A stretch of DNA of 64,000 nt from PGYR01 sp034670025 (GCA_034670025.1 JAXMOE010000001.1:248001-312000); one strand, 5' to 3'; positions 15,479 to 23,717 are shown, numbered from the stretch's first letter. The notes: generated by a model from the sequence alone, not told the origin. Numbers and translations: made by a program.

Positions 15479-17467
15479 TTAAGACTTTACTACTTCTTTC
15501 AGCACTTCACTTAAGTCCATTAAAGTAAAAGGTTTGGGGATAAAGTGTGTTAGTCCAATCTTATTCAAATCTGATATGTCTTTACTCTCGGTAAAACCAG
15601 AAGTAACAATTATATTTATTTCACTATTTAGCTCTTTCAGCTTTTTATAGCATTCTTTACCGTTCATTTGTGGCATAATCATATCTAGAATAACTAGGTC
15701 AATTTCATCAGATTTACTTTTAAATAACTCAATTCCTTTTATCCCATCTTCAGCAAGTAATACTTTAAACCCTAGCTTTTCTAAAAGTATTTTTGTCGTT
15801 ACTCTGATTATTTCTTCATCATCTATTACTAGAATGGTTTGATTTCCAGCTATTAATTCATTATTGTTATTTACTTCACTATCTAATTTAGCATTCTCAG
15901 ATAAAGGTAATAGTACATTGAATGTAGTACCTATGTTTAATTCACTATATACAACTATCTCACCACAATGCTCCTTAACAGCCCCTTGCACTGATGACAA
16001 CCCTAAACCTGTACCTTTACCTCTTTGCTTAGTTGTAAAAAAGGGATCGAATACTTTTTTAGCTACTTCTTTTGTCATGCCGTGGCCTGTGTCATTGATA
16101 GAGATAAGAACATAATGACCTGGCTCAACGTTTAAATATGAATGTTCTAAATCTTGCTTAGAATAAAATTTAGACTTTGTTGCAATGCTCAATGTGCCTC
16201 CATTTGGCATCGCGTCAAAAGCATTAATAAAAAGGTTAATAAAAATGTTCTGTATTTGAGATTTATCCCCTTTTATAATGAAATCATTATCTGAAACTTT
16301 AAAATCAAAAATTATATTTTTATTAATTCGACTAGAAACTAATTCAAGAGAAACGTTGATTTCATCAATCAAATTTAATTCTATAGATTGGAACTTACCT
16401 TTTCTTGAGTAATCAAGTAATTTTTTAATTAATTCTGCGGCTCTATTACTCGCATTTTCTATGATACCTAAAGCTTTCAATGAATGTTTATTAAGACCTT
16501 CATCGTACTTCATTAATTCAACAGAATTAAGAATACCAGTTAGAACATTATTAAAATCGTGAGCAACTCCTCCTGCTAACAATCCAACCGCTTCCATTTT
16601 CACTTTTTGAGCTAACTGTGCCTCAATTTCTTTCCTCTTTGTTATATTGTTTATCTTAATAATAACATCATGTTTAACATCCGCCTCCATTGGAAAAACT
16701 TTTACTTCATAAAAATTTAGTTTATTATTCTTTGTAGCCTGTTCTTCGAATGAAAAAGTAGTATTGTTTTTTATACATTCTTGGATTCTAATTTTATGAT
16801 CTTTTAATAAATCAAAATAATTGAATAAATATTTTCCTAAAACTTCTTTATCGTCATTTTTTGTTAATAATCTTCTACCAAACTTGTTTATTAATGTAAT
16901 TTCAAATTGGTCATTAATCCCAATTAATGTCGATGGCATTGAATTAATTACACCTTCTAAATACATAGTTAATCTTTCCACTTCGTTTTGATTCTTAAGT
17001 TCTTCTGTTACATCTCTTAAAACTGCAAAGCTCATTCTTTCATTTAACAGTATTGCGGATAGTTTCATATTTAATATTTTACCAGATTTATGAATAAATT
17101 CATAGTCAACTTCATCTAGGTACTTTTGTTCATAAAAAAGTGGTAATATTTCACTAATAGCTTTTTCTTTACTTTTTGTTGTTAAAAAATCAGTAGATTT
17201 CTTACCAATAACCTCATGTTGTTCGTATCCTAGACCCTTTAACCAATAGTCACTAACATCAATTATATGACCCGACTCATTTATTGAATGAAAAATTGCA
17301 GGGATTTTCTTCAACACATCAAATTGTTTAGAATTTTCTACACTAGAACATTCATCAAGCTCATTTGATAAAATTTCAAAAACAGTTTTTGAAATAGCTT
17401 CGTCGTCAAAAAGAATTTTAATCTTTTCCTTAAAAGTATTTATTGTTCCGTTGTCCATAATTCTCAA
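15479..17467 (-). CDS. Hybrid sensor histidine kinase, PAS-PAS-HisKA-HATPase-REC
   Basis: A 662-residue cytosolic kinase with no membrane segments. PAS domains lie at ~50-155 and ~170-280. The phospho-acceptor is His303 (VAHDFNN, the NtrB-like class). The ATPase has an N-box around Asn411-Asn415 (NLFINAFDAM), DTGHG and GKGTGLGLSSV. The C-terminal receiver (~545-660) has the acid pair Asp549/Asp550, phospho-acceptor Asp595 (VILDMIMP) and Lys645 (PKPF). All catalytic residues are present, so it should be active, with internal phosphotransfer possible. No separate response regulator is nearby, so its output is unknown. A complete hybrid kinase inside a prophage is uncommon and suggests transferred cargo. 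Confidence 0.92.
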   Translation of the reverse strand: MRIMDNGTINTFKEKIKILFDDEAISKTVFEILSNELDECSSVENSKQFDVLKKIPAIFHSINESGHIIDVSDYWLKGLGYEQHEVIGKKSTDFLTTKSKEKAISEILPLFYEQKYLDEVDYEFIHKSGKILNMKLSAILLNERMSFAVLRDVTEELKNQNEVERLTMYLEGVINSMPSTLIGINDQFEITLINKFGRRLLTKNDDKEVLGKYLFNYFDLLKDHKIRIQECIKNNTTFSFEEQATKNNKLNFYEVKVFPMEADVKHDVIIKINNITKRKEIEAQLAQKVKMEAVGLLAGGVAHDFNNVLTGILNSVELMKYDEGLNKHSLKALGIIENASNRAAELIKKLLDYSRKGKFQSIELNLIDEINVSLELVSSRINKNIIFDFKVSDNDFIIKGDKSQIQNIFINLFINAFDAMPNGGTLSIATKSKFYSKQDLEHSYLNVEPGHYVLISINDTGHGMTKEVAKKVFDPFFTTKQRGKGTGLGLSSVQGAVKEHCGEIVVYSELNIGTTFNVLLPLSENAKLDSEVNNNNELIAGNQTILVIDDEEIIRVTTKILLEKLGFKVLLAEDGIKGIELFKSKSDEIDLVILDMIMPQMNGKECYKKLKELNSEINIIVTSGFTESKDISDLNKIGLTHFIPKPFTLMDLSEVLKEVVKS

Positions 17468-17569
17468 TTTGTTTTAATAATACTCATTATCCATAAAAAA
17501 ATAATTATTCTGTTTCATTACTGCTGGTTTGTAATAGATACTTGTGAAAAGAGCTCTCTACCACTTACC

Positions 17570-17794
17570 CTATCTCTCATAGTCGTGACAAACTTTTCCA
17601 GAGCAAAGCCAATCTGTCGAGAATCCTTGTTTAAATAGTCTTAAACTAATTTTTTGTAGATCATTGTCGTTGTTTAGATATTTATTTAGTGACTGATGCG
17701 AAATACCAATCTTCATAGCAAATTCAGATTTAGTTAGCCTTGTAATACTAAATAATTTAGTAAATCTAGAAAGTATATCTCTGTCGTTCTTCAA
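17570..17794 (-). CDS. Short XRE-like HTH protein, repressor homologue or relic
   Basis: This 74-residue protein resembles the N-terminal HTH part of the prophage repressor at 1037: FAMKIGISHQSLNKYL followed by QGFSTDWLCSGK, matching FAKILGVSPGTINTYI and TGINIEWYLHGIG there. It has no S24 domain. It may be a stand-alone regulator of the neighbouring accessory genes or the remains of a second repressor. Two AAGTTCA(R)TGAG repeats lie just upstream at 17816-17884, a plausible target. Confidence 0.55.
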   Translation of the reverse strand: MKNDRDILSRFTKLFSITRLTKSEFAMKIGISHQSLNKYLNNDNDLQKISLRLFKQGFSTDWLCSGKVCHDYER

Positions 17795-17815
17795 AATTTA
17801 AATAAAAATAATTAA

Positions 17816-17884
17816 CGTAAAAGTTCAGTGAGCTAAGATAATGATATTTTTTGGATATATTTATTGGCGTAAAAGTTCAATGAG
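17816..17884. repeat. Two CGTAAAAGTTCARTGAG direct repeats (copies 3 and 4)
   Basis: CGTAAAAGTTCAGTGAG (17816-17832) and CGTAAAAGTTCAATGAG (17868-17884) differ at one of 17 positions and lie 52 bases apart, about five helical turns. They sit in the divergent gap between the HTH gene (minus) and the 17995 gene (plus). That is where an autoregulatory operator would be expected. Confidence 0.5.
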
Positions 17885-17994
17885 GATACTTTTTTTTATT
17901 TCTATTTTTAAACCATTAAAAATTCTATAAAATTTGGTAACAAAATGACAATTATCTAAAATTATTTTAAAAATGTGCTTATTTAGAGGTTTAG

Positions 17995-18192
17995 ATGAAA
18001 AGAGAAGAAATTTGCAAAATATTAAATAGAATTGATGAAACTAGTAGTATTGACTTAAATGATGATCTTGAATATAAATTTTACAAAGTCTATAACGGTT
18101 TGCTTTTTATAGAAACATTTCCATTAACAAAAAACCATAGTAGTATATTAAGACTCACTAACAGAGGTAAAGAATTAATTAGGCATAACTAA
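17995..18192 (+). CDS. Small protein of unknown function, possible winged-helix fold
   Basis: A 65-residue protein, MKREEICKILNRIDET..., ending SILRLTNRGKELI. The spacing of an N-terminal helix with LxxID and a C-terminal LxLTxxGKxxI is shared with the 74-residue protein at 19102, so they may be distant paralogues. Function unknown. It has an AGAGG-like site before the ATG. Confidence 0.5.
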   Translation: MKREEICKILNRIDETSSIDLNDDLEYKFYKVYNGLLFIETFPLTKNHSSILRLTNRGKELIRHN

Positions 18193-18213
18193 GCATATTG
18201 AACAGGAGTAGTT

Positions 18214-18312
18214 ATGTCAACAATAAGCATTACTAATTATATTTTTGATTTTTTTAAAGCCCAACGATATTATGTGATAATAAATAGGCTGTTCTTTAAA
18301 ATAGAAATTTAA
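18214..18312 (+). CDS. Possible 32-residue peptide
   Basis: ATG at 18214 follows AGGAG with good spacing, and 32 codons remain open (MSTISITNYIFDFFKAQ...). It is hydrophobic and basic, and no relative is recognised. It could equally be chance in AT-rich DNA. The remainder of the 357-base gap 18193-18549 contains the repeat element at 18396. Confidence 0.25.
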   Translation: MSTISITNYIFDFFKAQRYYVIINRLFFKIEI

Positions 18313-18395
18313 CTCTGTTCCGATAAGTATATCAGATATAGGAGTTATAATTGATATATATTCAAATAACACGAGCAAGCCTACTAATATGCATC

Positions 18396-18481
18396 ATAGC
18401 AGTGCCCATCTCTCTCATTTATCAGGATTACACCGCTAACATACTTTCAACTTGCTCTGTTCTAAAACAACTCTTGTAGCA
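18396..18481 (+). repeat. Hairpin with ATCTCTCTCATTT loop word (copy B) plus shared words
   Basis: TAGC (18397-18400) pairs with GCTA (18435-18438). The loop contains ATCTCTCTCATTT (18408-18420), CAGGAT and ACAC, in the same order as at 7898-7934. Downstream, TAAAACAACTCT (18463-18474) and TGTAGCA (18475-18481) match words at 12198-12225. The element lies in a non-coding gap before a lipoprotein gene. Confidence 0.4.
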
Positions 18482-18549
18482 CAGCAAAGTTAAATAAAAC
18501 GAGATTATAATTCAAGATATTTGTCAATATCTATTCAGTTAGCTATATT

Positions 18550-19086
18550 GTGTTTCTACTTAACTACTATGGGAAATCAAACTTGAAAACTTTACTATTA
18601 ATTTTATCTACTGTAATACTTCTTTCATGCTCCAATGATGACAAATCGACTACTGAACCTACTGTCCAAGGTAATCTTTACTGTTCAGATGTTGACATTA
18701 TGCCTGACGGCTTAGAAGACACTTACGTAAGAATAGTTGGTGTGCTGCCGAACCCAGATGGTGATGATGACTATAATGAACAGTTTAGAGTGAAGTCATT
18801 CTTACTAGATAGTAATGTTGATATTGGGAGTTACTATATTCTTGATGATGAGGATGTAAGATGGGATCTCGATGAGTTGGAGTCCTCTATTGATTACATT
18901 GAGACTGATAATTGTAGAACGATAACTTACACCTCTGACAAAGTAGCTCAACTACTTAATTCTGGTGATGTGATTTATCTTTATAATAAGGATGAAGTTC
19001 TCATTCAGACTGTTTCTTTTGGGGCTGTTGGGTCTGGGGAGTGGGTGGATTTCTTTTATAATTATTCAGTGATTCCGGGTGCATAA
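18550..19086 (+). CDS. Lipoprotein with lamin-tail-like domain
   Basis: The frame opens with GTG at 18550. TTG at 18583 would give a cleaner lipoprotein signal peptide (KTLLLILSTVILLSCSNDD). The mature part resembles a lamin-tail domain: VRIVGVLPNPDGDD then NEQFRVKSF, YYILDDE and a closing GEWVDF strand. These domains occur in many secreted Bacteroidota proteins. It is probably anchored in the outer membrane by lipid. The gene is on its own before three small unknown genes. Confidence 0.7.
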   Translation: MFLLNYYGKSNLKTLLLILSTVILLSCSNDDKSTTEPTVQGNLYCSDVDIMPDGLEDTYVRIVGVLPNPDGDDDYNEQFRVKSFLLDSNVDIGSYYILDDEDVRWDLDELESSIDYIETDNCRTITYTSDKVAQLLNSGDVIYLYNKDEVLIQTVSFGAVGSGEWVDFFYNYSVIPGA

Positions 19087-19101
19087 ATTAAGAGGTTTAA
19101 A

Positions 19102-19326
19102 ATGAGAAATATAAGTAAAGAAAATCTAGTTAAATATTTGAAAGAGATTGACGAGAAAGGTCAATTTGCAGCTGACACTATAGAGAAAAGAGTGTTTTTA
19201 AATACAGGGTTCAAGTATTTTAACAGTAAAGACTTTGAAAAATCAACAGCTTTTCATGGTGCTGAATACCAAGGGGGATTGTCTTTAACGGAATATGGTA
19301 AAAGTATATTAGAAGAAAGTGATTAA
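19102..19326 (+). CDS. Small protein of unknown function
   Basis: A 74-residue protein with a helical N-terminus (ENLVKYLKEIDEKGQF) and C-terminus GGLSLTEYGKSILEE, similar in layout to the 17995 protein. It sits 15 bases after the lipoprotein gene and 15 before the DUF6978-like gene, so it is in the same transcript as that pair and could be a third component. Confidence 0.5.
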   Translation: MRNISKENLVKYLKEIDEKGQFAADTIEKRVFLNTGFKYFNSKDFEKSTAFHGAEYQGGLSLTEYGKSILEESD

Positions 19327-19341
19327 ACCTAGTTAGATTTT

Positions 19342-19824
19342 ATGATGTTAACTGATAAAAATGTTGAAACCCTATTAAATTCTCCTAAAAAATTAAACTT
19401 ATTTTTTGAGGATTTATTTCAAAAACCCAAGCAAAAATTCGGTCACACTGAATTTGAATTTGATTTTTTTGATGAAAGTGATATTAAGTTTGGTTTAAAG
19501 CTAAGAATTAATAATTCAAATAAATCAAATTTTTCAGCTATTTTAGGCTTTTATTCAGATGGTAATAATTATAATATTCTTACTAGATATAATGGTAATT
19601 CTCATTGGCATAAAAACTTACTACACAATTCACCTGATTTCAAAGATTTTCACATTCATATCGTCAAAGAAGAATATGTACAAAGCCCCAAAATACGTAG
19701 AAATGAAAGTTATGCAGAACCTACCGATAGATATGACAATTTTAGATCTGCTACTATTTGTTTAATTAAGGATTGTAATATAACTTTGAAAGGTGAAATC
19801 GAACCAGAACTATTTAATGAGTAA
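19342..19824 (+). CDS. DUF6978-like protein, partner of the DUF1828-like protein
   Basis: A 160-residue protein with the pattern HWHKNLLHNSPDFKDFHIHI and later RYDNF near residue 133. This fits what I recall of DUF6978 proteins (conserved HxNPD...HxH and a C-terminal Asp/Tyr/Phe region). I make that assignment from memory. Its last codons overlap the start of the DUF1828-like gene by 8 bp. The pair is found in accessory regions of bacterial genomes, where a defence or toxin-antitoxin-like role has been suspected but not, to my knowledge, shown. Confidence 0.5.
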   Translation: MMLTDKNVETLLNSPKKLNLFFEDLFQKPKQKFGHTEFEFDFFDESDIKFGLKLRINNSNKSNFSAILGFYSDGNNYNILTRYNGNSHWHKNLLHNSPDFKDFHIHIVKEEYVQSPKIRRNESYAEPTDRYDNFRSATICLIKDCNITLKGEIEPELFNE

Positions 19825-20617
19825 AAGTCTTAACATATTAAAATCTATAAGAGAAAATATTTCATCTGAAATTGAGATTATAAGTGATGGCGTAGATAGC
19901 TATGAAGTCATTACTCCGTTCTATTTTGATGATGGGGATATGTATACTATTAGACTTGAAAAGTCAACCTTTAATAACTGGTATTTCACTGACGAAGGAA
20001 ATACATTTATGCGATTAAGCTACGAAATGGATGTAAATAATCTGACTAAAGAAGGTAGAAGATTTGAAATTGTTAATTCAGTTGTTAATTCACTAGATAT
20101 TCAAAACTCTGATGGAGAATTAATATCAAATGTACAAAATGAGGAATATGGTAAATCATTATATAATTTGATTCAATGTATAACTAGAATTAATGACATA
20201 TCTTTTTTAAGTAGAGAGAATGTTAAATCTACTTTTATTGAAGATTTTAAATCTTTTATTAATAGTGAACTTAAGGATAAACACTTTGAATTTGATCATC
20301 ATATACCTAAATATGATATTGGAAAGAAGTACCCTGTTGACTGCATGATAAACAGTGTCCCCAATAAGAAACCTCTTTTTCTTTTTGCAATAAATAGTGA
20401 TAGTAAATGTAAAGATGTTACTATAAATATTCTTCAATATCAAAAGTGGGACATTGCTTTTAAACCAATTGCAATATTCGAAGACCAAACTAATATCAGT
20501 AGAAACGTGCTTGCTAGATTCTCTGATGTTGGCGAAAAACAATATTCGAGCCTGTATTCAAACAAGGAAGGTTTAGCGAAACAATTTAAAGAATTTTATA
20601 ACATTCAAAATTTTTAA
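19817..20617 (+). CDS. DUF1828/DUF1829 protein
   Basis: I choose the ATG at 19817 (MSKSLNILKSI) because it overlaps the preceding stop in coupled fashion; an earlier ATG at 19793 is in frame. The protein has 266 residues. Residues ~15-110 fit DUF1828 (ITPFYFDDGDMYTIRLEK, WYFTDEGNTFMRLSYE) and ~140-265 fit DUF1829 (HIPKYDIGKKYPVDCMI, then a YQKWDIAFKPIAIFED strand). Proteins of this type are common in mobile elements. Function unknown; a two-gene conflict system with the 19342 protein is an inference. Confidence 0.75.
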   Translation: MSKSLNILKSIRENISSEIEIISDGVDSYEVITPFYFDDGDMYTIRLEKSTFNNWYFTDEGNTFMRLSYEMDVNNLTKEGRRFEIVNSVVNSLDIQNSDGELISNVQNEEYGKSLYNLIQCITRINDISFLSRENVKSTFIEDFKSFINSELKDKHFEFDHHIPKYDIGKKYPVDCMINSVPNKKPLFLFAINSDSKCKDVTINILQYQKWDIAFKPIAIFEDQTNISRNVLARFSDVGEKQYSSLYSNKEGLAKQFKEFYNIQNF

Positions 20618-20811
20618 TTTTATGGTTCTTTAAACCATATAAAACCATCACATTAATTGCCATCTTTTTTGAACGATTATTACATTTTAAATCTCACAAT
20701 AATTTGTAAATAATTTTCCAAGAACCACTCCATTTATTGCAACCCTTACCTACTAACCTCCAAAATCGGTAAATCTTACAAACTTATTCTCATTCTTTAA
20801 TTTTACCCTAT

Positions 20812-20843
20812 AAAAAAAAAGCCCAACTATAAAAGTCAGGCTT
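20812..20843 (-). terminator. Terminator of the secreted fibre-like gene
   Basis: On the minus strand AAGCCTGACT pairs with AGTTGGGCTT and is followed by nine T, 24 bases after the stop at 20867. The opposing 20617 gene may use it too. Confidence 0.8.
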
Positions 20844-20866
20844 TAGAATTAAAATCTAATTAAAAT

Positions 20867-22762
20867 TTACATTACAACTAAAGTTACCAATCCTGTTCCA
20901 TCTAAAGTATTAGTCCCTGTACTTGTTGGATTATTTTGTATCTGTATTTTAAGTGTACCAGCAGTATTTGTAACAATAGTACCTATAAATCTATAAGGCG
21001 TAGATAAAACAGAAGAATTTAAATCTTCAAAATTAGTTGCATCATAGCCAAAATCTCCATCAAAAAAACCAGAAGTAAAAGTACCAGTGTAGTTAATCCT
21101 AGTGTCAATTTTCCCAGATCCAGTTTCATTAACTTGGAAATAGCCAAAAAGTTGATATACGGTATTTGCAGCTAAAGTGAATTCAATTCCTGTATCTTGA
21201 TATGTACTACTTAACGTTAAACTGTTAGGTGTATCAGTAGATGCTGTAGCTCCACCACCACCACCTGCAACTGTAGCCCAGCTTAAATTAGTTCCATCAG
21301 TTGTTAAATATCTACCAGAATTACCTGATTGTGACGGTAAATTACCTTGCTTTCCATCTAACTGAGTTTGTACATTTGAAGTTACAGAATTAATAAATTG
21401 AAGCTCAGTGCTTGTTACCGAACCGTCTGCTAATTTTGTTGCATCTATTGCAGCACCTGCTTTTATGTCTGAATTTTCAATATTTGTGATAGTGTTATTA
21501 TCTGCATCTATTGATTTATTTGTTAAAGTCTGTGTATCTGTACTACCAACTACGTCTCCCGTTGGTACTGCTTTAACTGCAGTTACTGCACTAGTTCCAT
21601 TTCCCTGTAGAAAATTACCAGTTGCTAAAGTTGTTGCTCCTGTACCACCATTTGTAACTGACAAAGTTCCACTTACTGAGTTAGCATCTCCTAATGGCAA
21701 TGAACCATAAACAGCAGCTGTTCCTGCTGTGCCACTTGAAAGTAATACTTGATTAGCAGTTGCTGAAGAGTTTACTTCTAAGTTAGTAGCATTTGATAAG
21801 ATAGTGCTAGACCCACCTGCGTTTAATGTATTTGTAGCAAAAGATAAACCATTACCAGCTGTTATAGTTGCTTGTTTGCCGTCTAGTTGTGTTTGTACGT
21901 TTGAGGTTGTTGAATTAATATACTGAAGTTCAGTACTTGTTACAGATCCATCAGCTAACTTAGTCGCATCAATTCCAGCATTGGATTTAATATCTGCATT
22001 CTCAATATTAGTTATTGAGTTATTATCTGCATCTATTGATTTATTTGTTAAAGTCTGTGTTGCTGTTGTACCCACTAAATCCCCTGTAGGTAAACCAGTT
22101 GTGGCAGATAATAGACCTGAAGAATTTGCAGATACAATTCTATTGCCTGTGCCTGTTAGAGAACTTACAGTAACATTTGTGGGTGTCAACGATAATGCAT
22201 CTGTACTATTTACACTAATTACACCTGTATTTGCACTATAACTTAGCTCCATTTCTGTATTATTCAATTCTCCATTGTCTGGACCTATGTGTAGGGTGCT
22301 ACCGCCTACATAAACATCATCCCATCTGTTATCATCTGCTCCAATAGTACCGTTAAGTGTTTGTGGGTTAAAATTACCACTATTGTCTAACACCGTCGCT
22401 TCAGCCTGTATTAATATTAACTGGTCATATCTTTTTTGAGAAAATAATGTACCATTTACATAAATATCTAATAATGTAAATGTATTGATTACAGAAGCAT
22501 TAATTCCTGACCAGTCGCCTGTAGACCCACCCGCTGGGTAATCGTTTACGTTAACTATTACTATTCCATTATCGTTTGGTGCTAGACTGAAAGTCTCCCC
22601 TCTAAATAACAATGTATTACTGGTATAGTCTTTTAGTTCAATATAAACGTTCTGTGCAGCTGTGTTATTAGTGTAATAAGCTACTTTAGATGGCTCTAAT
22701 CCATAAGATGTCAAAGAGCAAATAAGTAAGATTAGAACAGTTATAAGTTTGAATTGATTCAT
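20867..22762 (-). CDS. Secreted fibre-like repeat protein
   Basis: A 631-residue protein with a clear signal peptide (MNQFKLITVLILLICSLTSYG). The rest is Thr/Ser/Asn/Gly-rich, with phage tail-fibre motifs (TQTLTNKSIDADNN, TKLADGSVTSTELQ, VQTQLDGKQ, ISVTNGGTGATT-type). A unit of about 65 residues occurs twice almost unchanged. A glycine-rich linker leads to a C-terminal beta domain (~510-631) that could be a trimerising or ligand-binding head. A signal peptide is not expected on a virion fibre, so this is more likely exported and displayed by the lysogen, or a host surface protein picked up by the phage. It lies immediately past the head gene operon. Confidence 0.7.
   Translation of the reverse strand: MNQFKLITVLILLICSLTSYGLEPSKVAYYTNNTAAQNVYIELKDYTSNTLLFRGETFSLAPNDNGIVIVNVNDYPAGGSTGDWSGINASVINTFTLLDIYVNGTLFSQKRYDQLILIQAEATVLDNSGNFNPQTLNGTIGADDNRWDDVYVGGSTLHIGPDNGELNNTEMELSYSANTGVISVNSTDALSLTPTNVTVSSLTGTGNRIVSANSSGLLSATTGLPTGDLVGTTATQTLTNKSIDADNNSITNIENADIKSNAGIDATKLADGSVTSTELQYINSTTSNVQTQLDGKQATITAGNGLSFATNTLNAGGSSTILSNATNLEVNSSATANQVLLSSGTAGTAAVYGSLPLGDANSVSGTLSVTNGGTGATTLATGNFLQGNGTSAVTAVKAVPTGDVVGSTDTQTLTNKSIDADNNTITNIENSDIKAGAAIDATKLADGSVTSTELQFINSVTSNVQTQLDGKQGNLPSQSGNSGRYLTTDGTNLSWATVAGGGGGATASTDTPNSLTLSSTYQDTGIEFTLAANTVYQLFGYFQVNETGSGKIDTRINYTGTFTSGFFDGDFGYDATNFEDLNSSVLSTPYRFIGTIVTNTAGTLKIQIQNNPTSTGTNTLDGTGLVTLVVM
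21346..22060 (-). repeat. Tandem-like internal duplication in the fibre-like gene
   Basis: About 190 bases at 21346-21535 are repeated at 21870-22060. Each encodes TQTLTNKSIDADNN-x-ITNIEN-x-DIK through to QTQLDGKQ, with a handful of substitutions. Such direct repeats can recombine and change the length of the shaft. Confidence 0.75.
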
Positions 22763-22928
22763 TCAATTTACCTCTATTAATTAAATTATGATTTGTTTAT
22801 TGATGCAATTTATAATTATTATTTTAAGCAAACAATAATAATGAAGTCCTGTTAATAATACCTATTACTGGCTATATTAAAATCAACTATTATTTTTTCA
22901 TTGTCATTTCTGGTCTGTTTTTATGATT

Positions 22929-22939
22929 CCCCCCCCCCC
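22929..22939. repeat. Run of 11 C (11 G on the coding strand)
   Basis: An 11-base homopolymeric C run lies in AT-rich DNA, 17 bases after the stop of the 22956 gene and about 170 bases before the fibre-like gene's start on the minus strand. Runs of this length slip during replication and are known phase-variation sites when near promoters. It could also be a replication- or assembly-prone spot without function. Confidence 0.8.
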
Positions 22940-22955
22940 GTGCAAAATTATTACA

Positions 22956-23717
22956 TTAGTTTCCTAATACATTCTTTGCTTTTATCGATTCAATTTTATT
23001 CATAATTAAGTCAAAATCAGCTTCATTCTTAATCTGACTCCATTCAGAGATAAGTAAATCATATTCATTTGAAGTAGTATAGGGTTTAATATAAGCCATA
23101 TTCTTATTGAACTCCCTAATGTCAAATGAAATCGCAGCGTCTATATAAAAATTGACTAACATAAATAATATTAACACTAAGCTTGGTAAAGAGAATTTAA
23201 TGATTGATCTTGCTGATTGAATTTTAAAATTAGTTAACAGATTTTCTATAACTTTTTTATCAGACTCAATTTCATTTTGAATCTTTTCTATTTCTTTGCT
23301 AATATTTTCAGGGTCTACTTTAGAGGGTTTTTCCTTGCTGGAATCGTCTATGCTTGCCAATAGCACTTCTGTTCTCGATTCTAGTTTTATATTTTCATGC
23401 AACAAATTTTTGATAAGCTCAACTTTTCTATCTTTAGTGTTTTCTAAGTTATCTATGAAGAGTGCTAAAATCATAGATAGTGCAACTATCATTAGTATAC
23501 TAGTGGTTCGACTGAACATATAAAGATCTTGACTAGAGACTCGTTTATAGTAATGTTGAATAAAACTATCACTAATATCCATTAATATATTAACGACGTA
23601 AGGACCAATAATTGATAGTACCCACAATATTCCTGCTGTAAGTAAGGTAATAAACAAGCTGTATGCTATTTTTTTCATAGTAAATAATTCTTTCCAAGAT
23701 GTGTCCTTGTTTGTCAT
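22956..23717 (-). CDS. Membrane protein with cytosolic coiled coil, unknown function
   Basis: I choose the ATG at 23717 (MTNKDTSWKELF) because AAGGAG lies 7 bases before it; an upstream ATG at 23735 overlaps that site. The 253 residues contain membrane segments at ~16-40 (SLFITLLTAGILWVLSIIG), ~65-85 (TSILMIVALSMILALFI) and ~170-190 (SLPSLVLILFMLVNFYI), with a long charged coiled coil (~90-160) between the second and third. Two-span-plus-coiled-coil membrane proteins are common in exclusion and sensing systems, but no family is recognised. It lies between the head operon and the fibre-like gene. Confidence 0.65.
   Translation of the reverse strand: MTNKDTSWKELFTMKKIAYSLFITLLTAGILWVLSIIGPYVVNILMDISDSFIQHYYKRVSSQDLYMFSRTTSILMIVALSMILALFIDNLENTKDRKVELIKNLLHENIKLESRTEVLLASIDDSSKEKPSKVDPENISKEIEKIQNEIESDKKVIENLLTNFKIQSARSIIKFSLPSLVLILFMLVNFYIDAAISFDIREFNKNMAYIKPYTTSNEYDLLISEWSQIKNEADFDLIMNKIESIKAKNVLGN

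Noticed and set aside
7898..18440. Integron attC sites between cargo genes
   Set aside because: The hairpins lack the RYYYAAC/GTTRRRY end boxes and imperfect double-site layout of attC, and no integron-type integrase feature was seen.
18550..18582. Upstream GTG as the sure start of the lamin-tail-like lipoprotein
   Set aside because: The TTG at 18583 gives a standard lipoprotein signal peptide; the longer start adds an odd N-terminus. The outer boundary is kept only because neither start has a good ribosome site.
21346..22060. Diversity-generating retroelement or CRISPR-like array
   Set aside because: Only two repeat copies inside a reading frame, no reverse transcriptase, and no spacer pattern.
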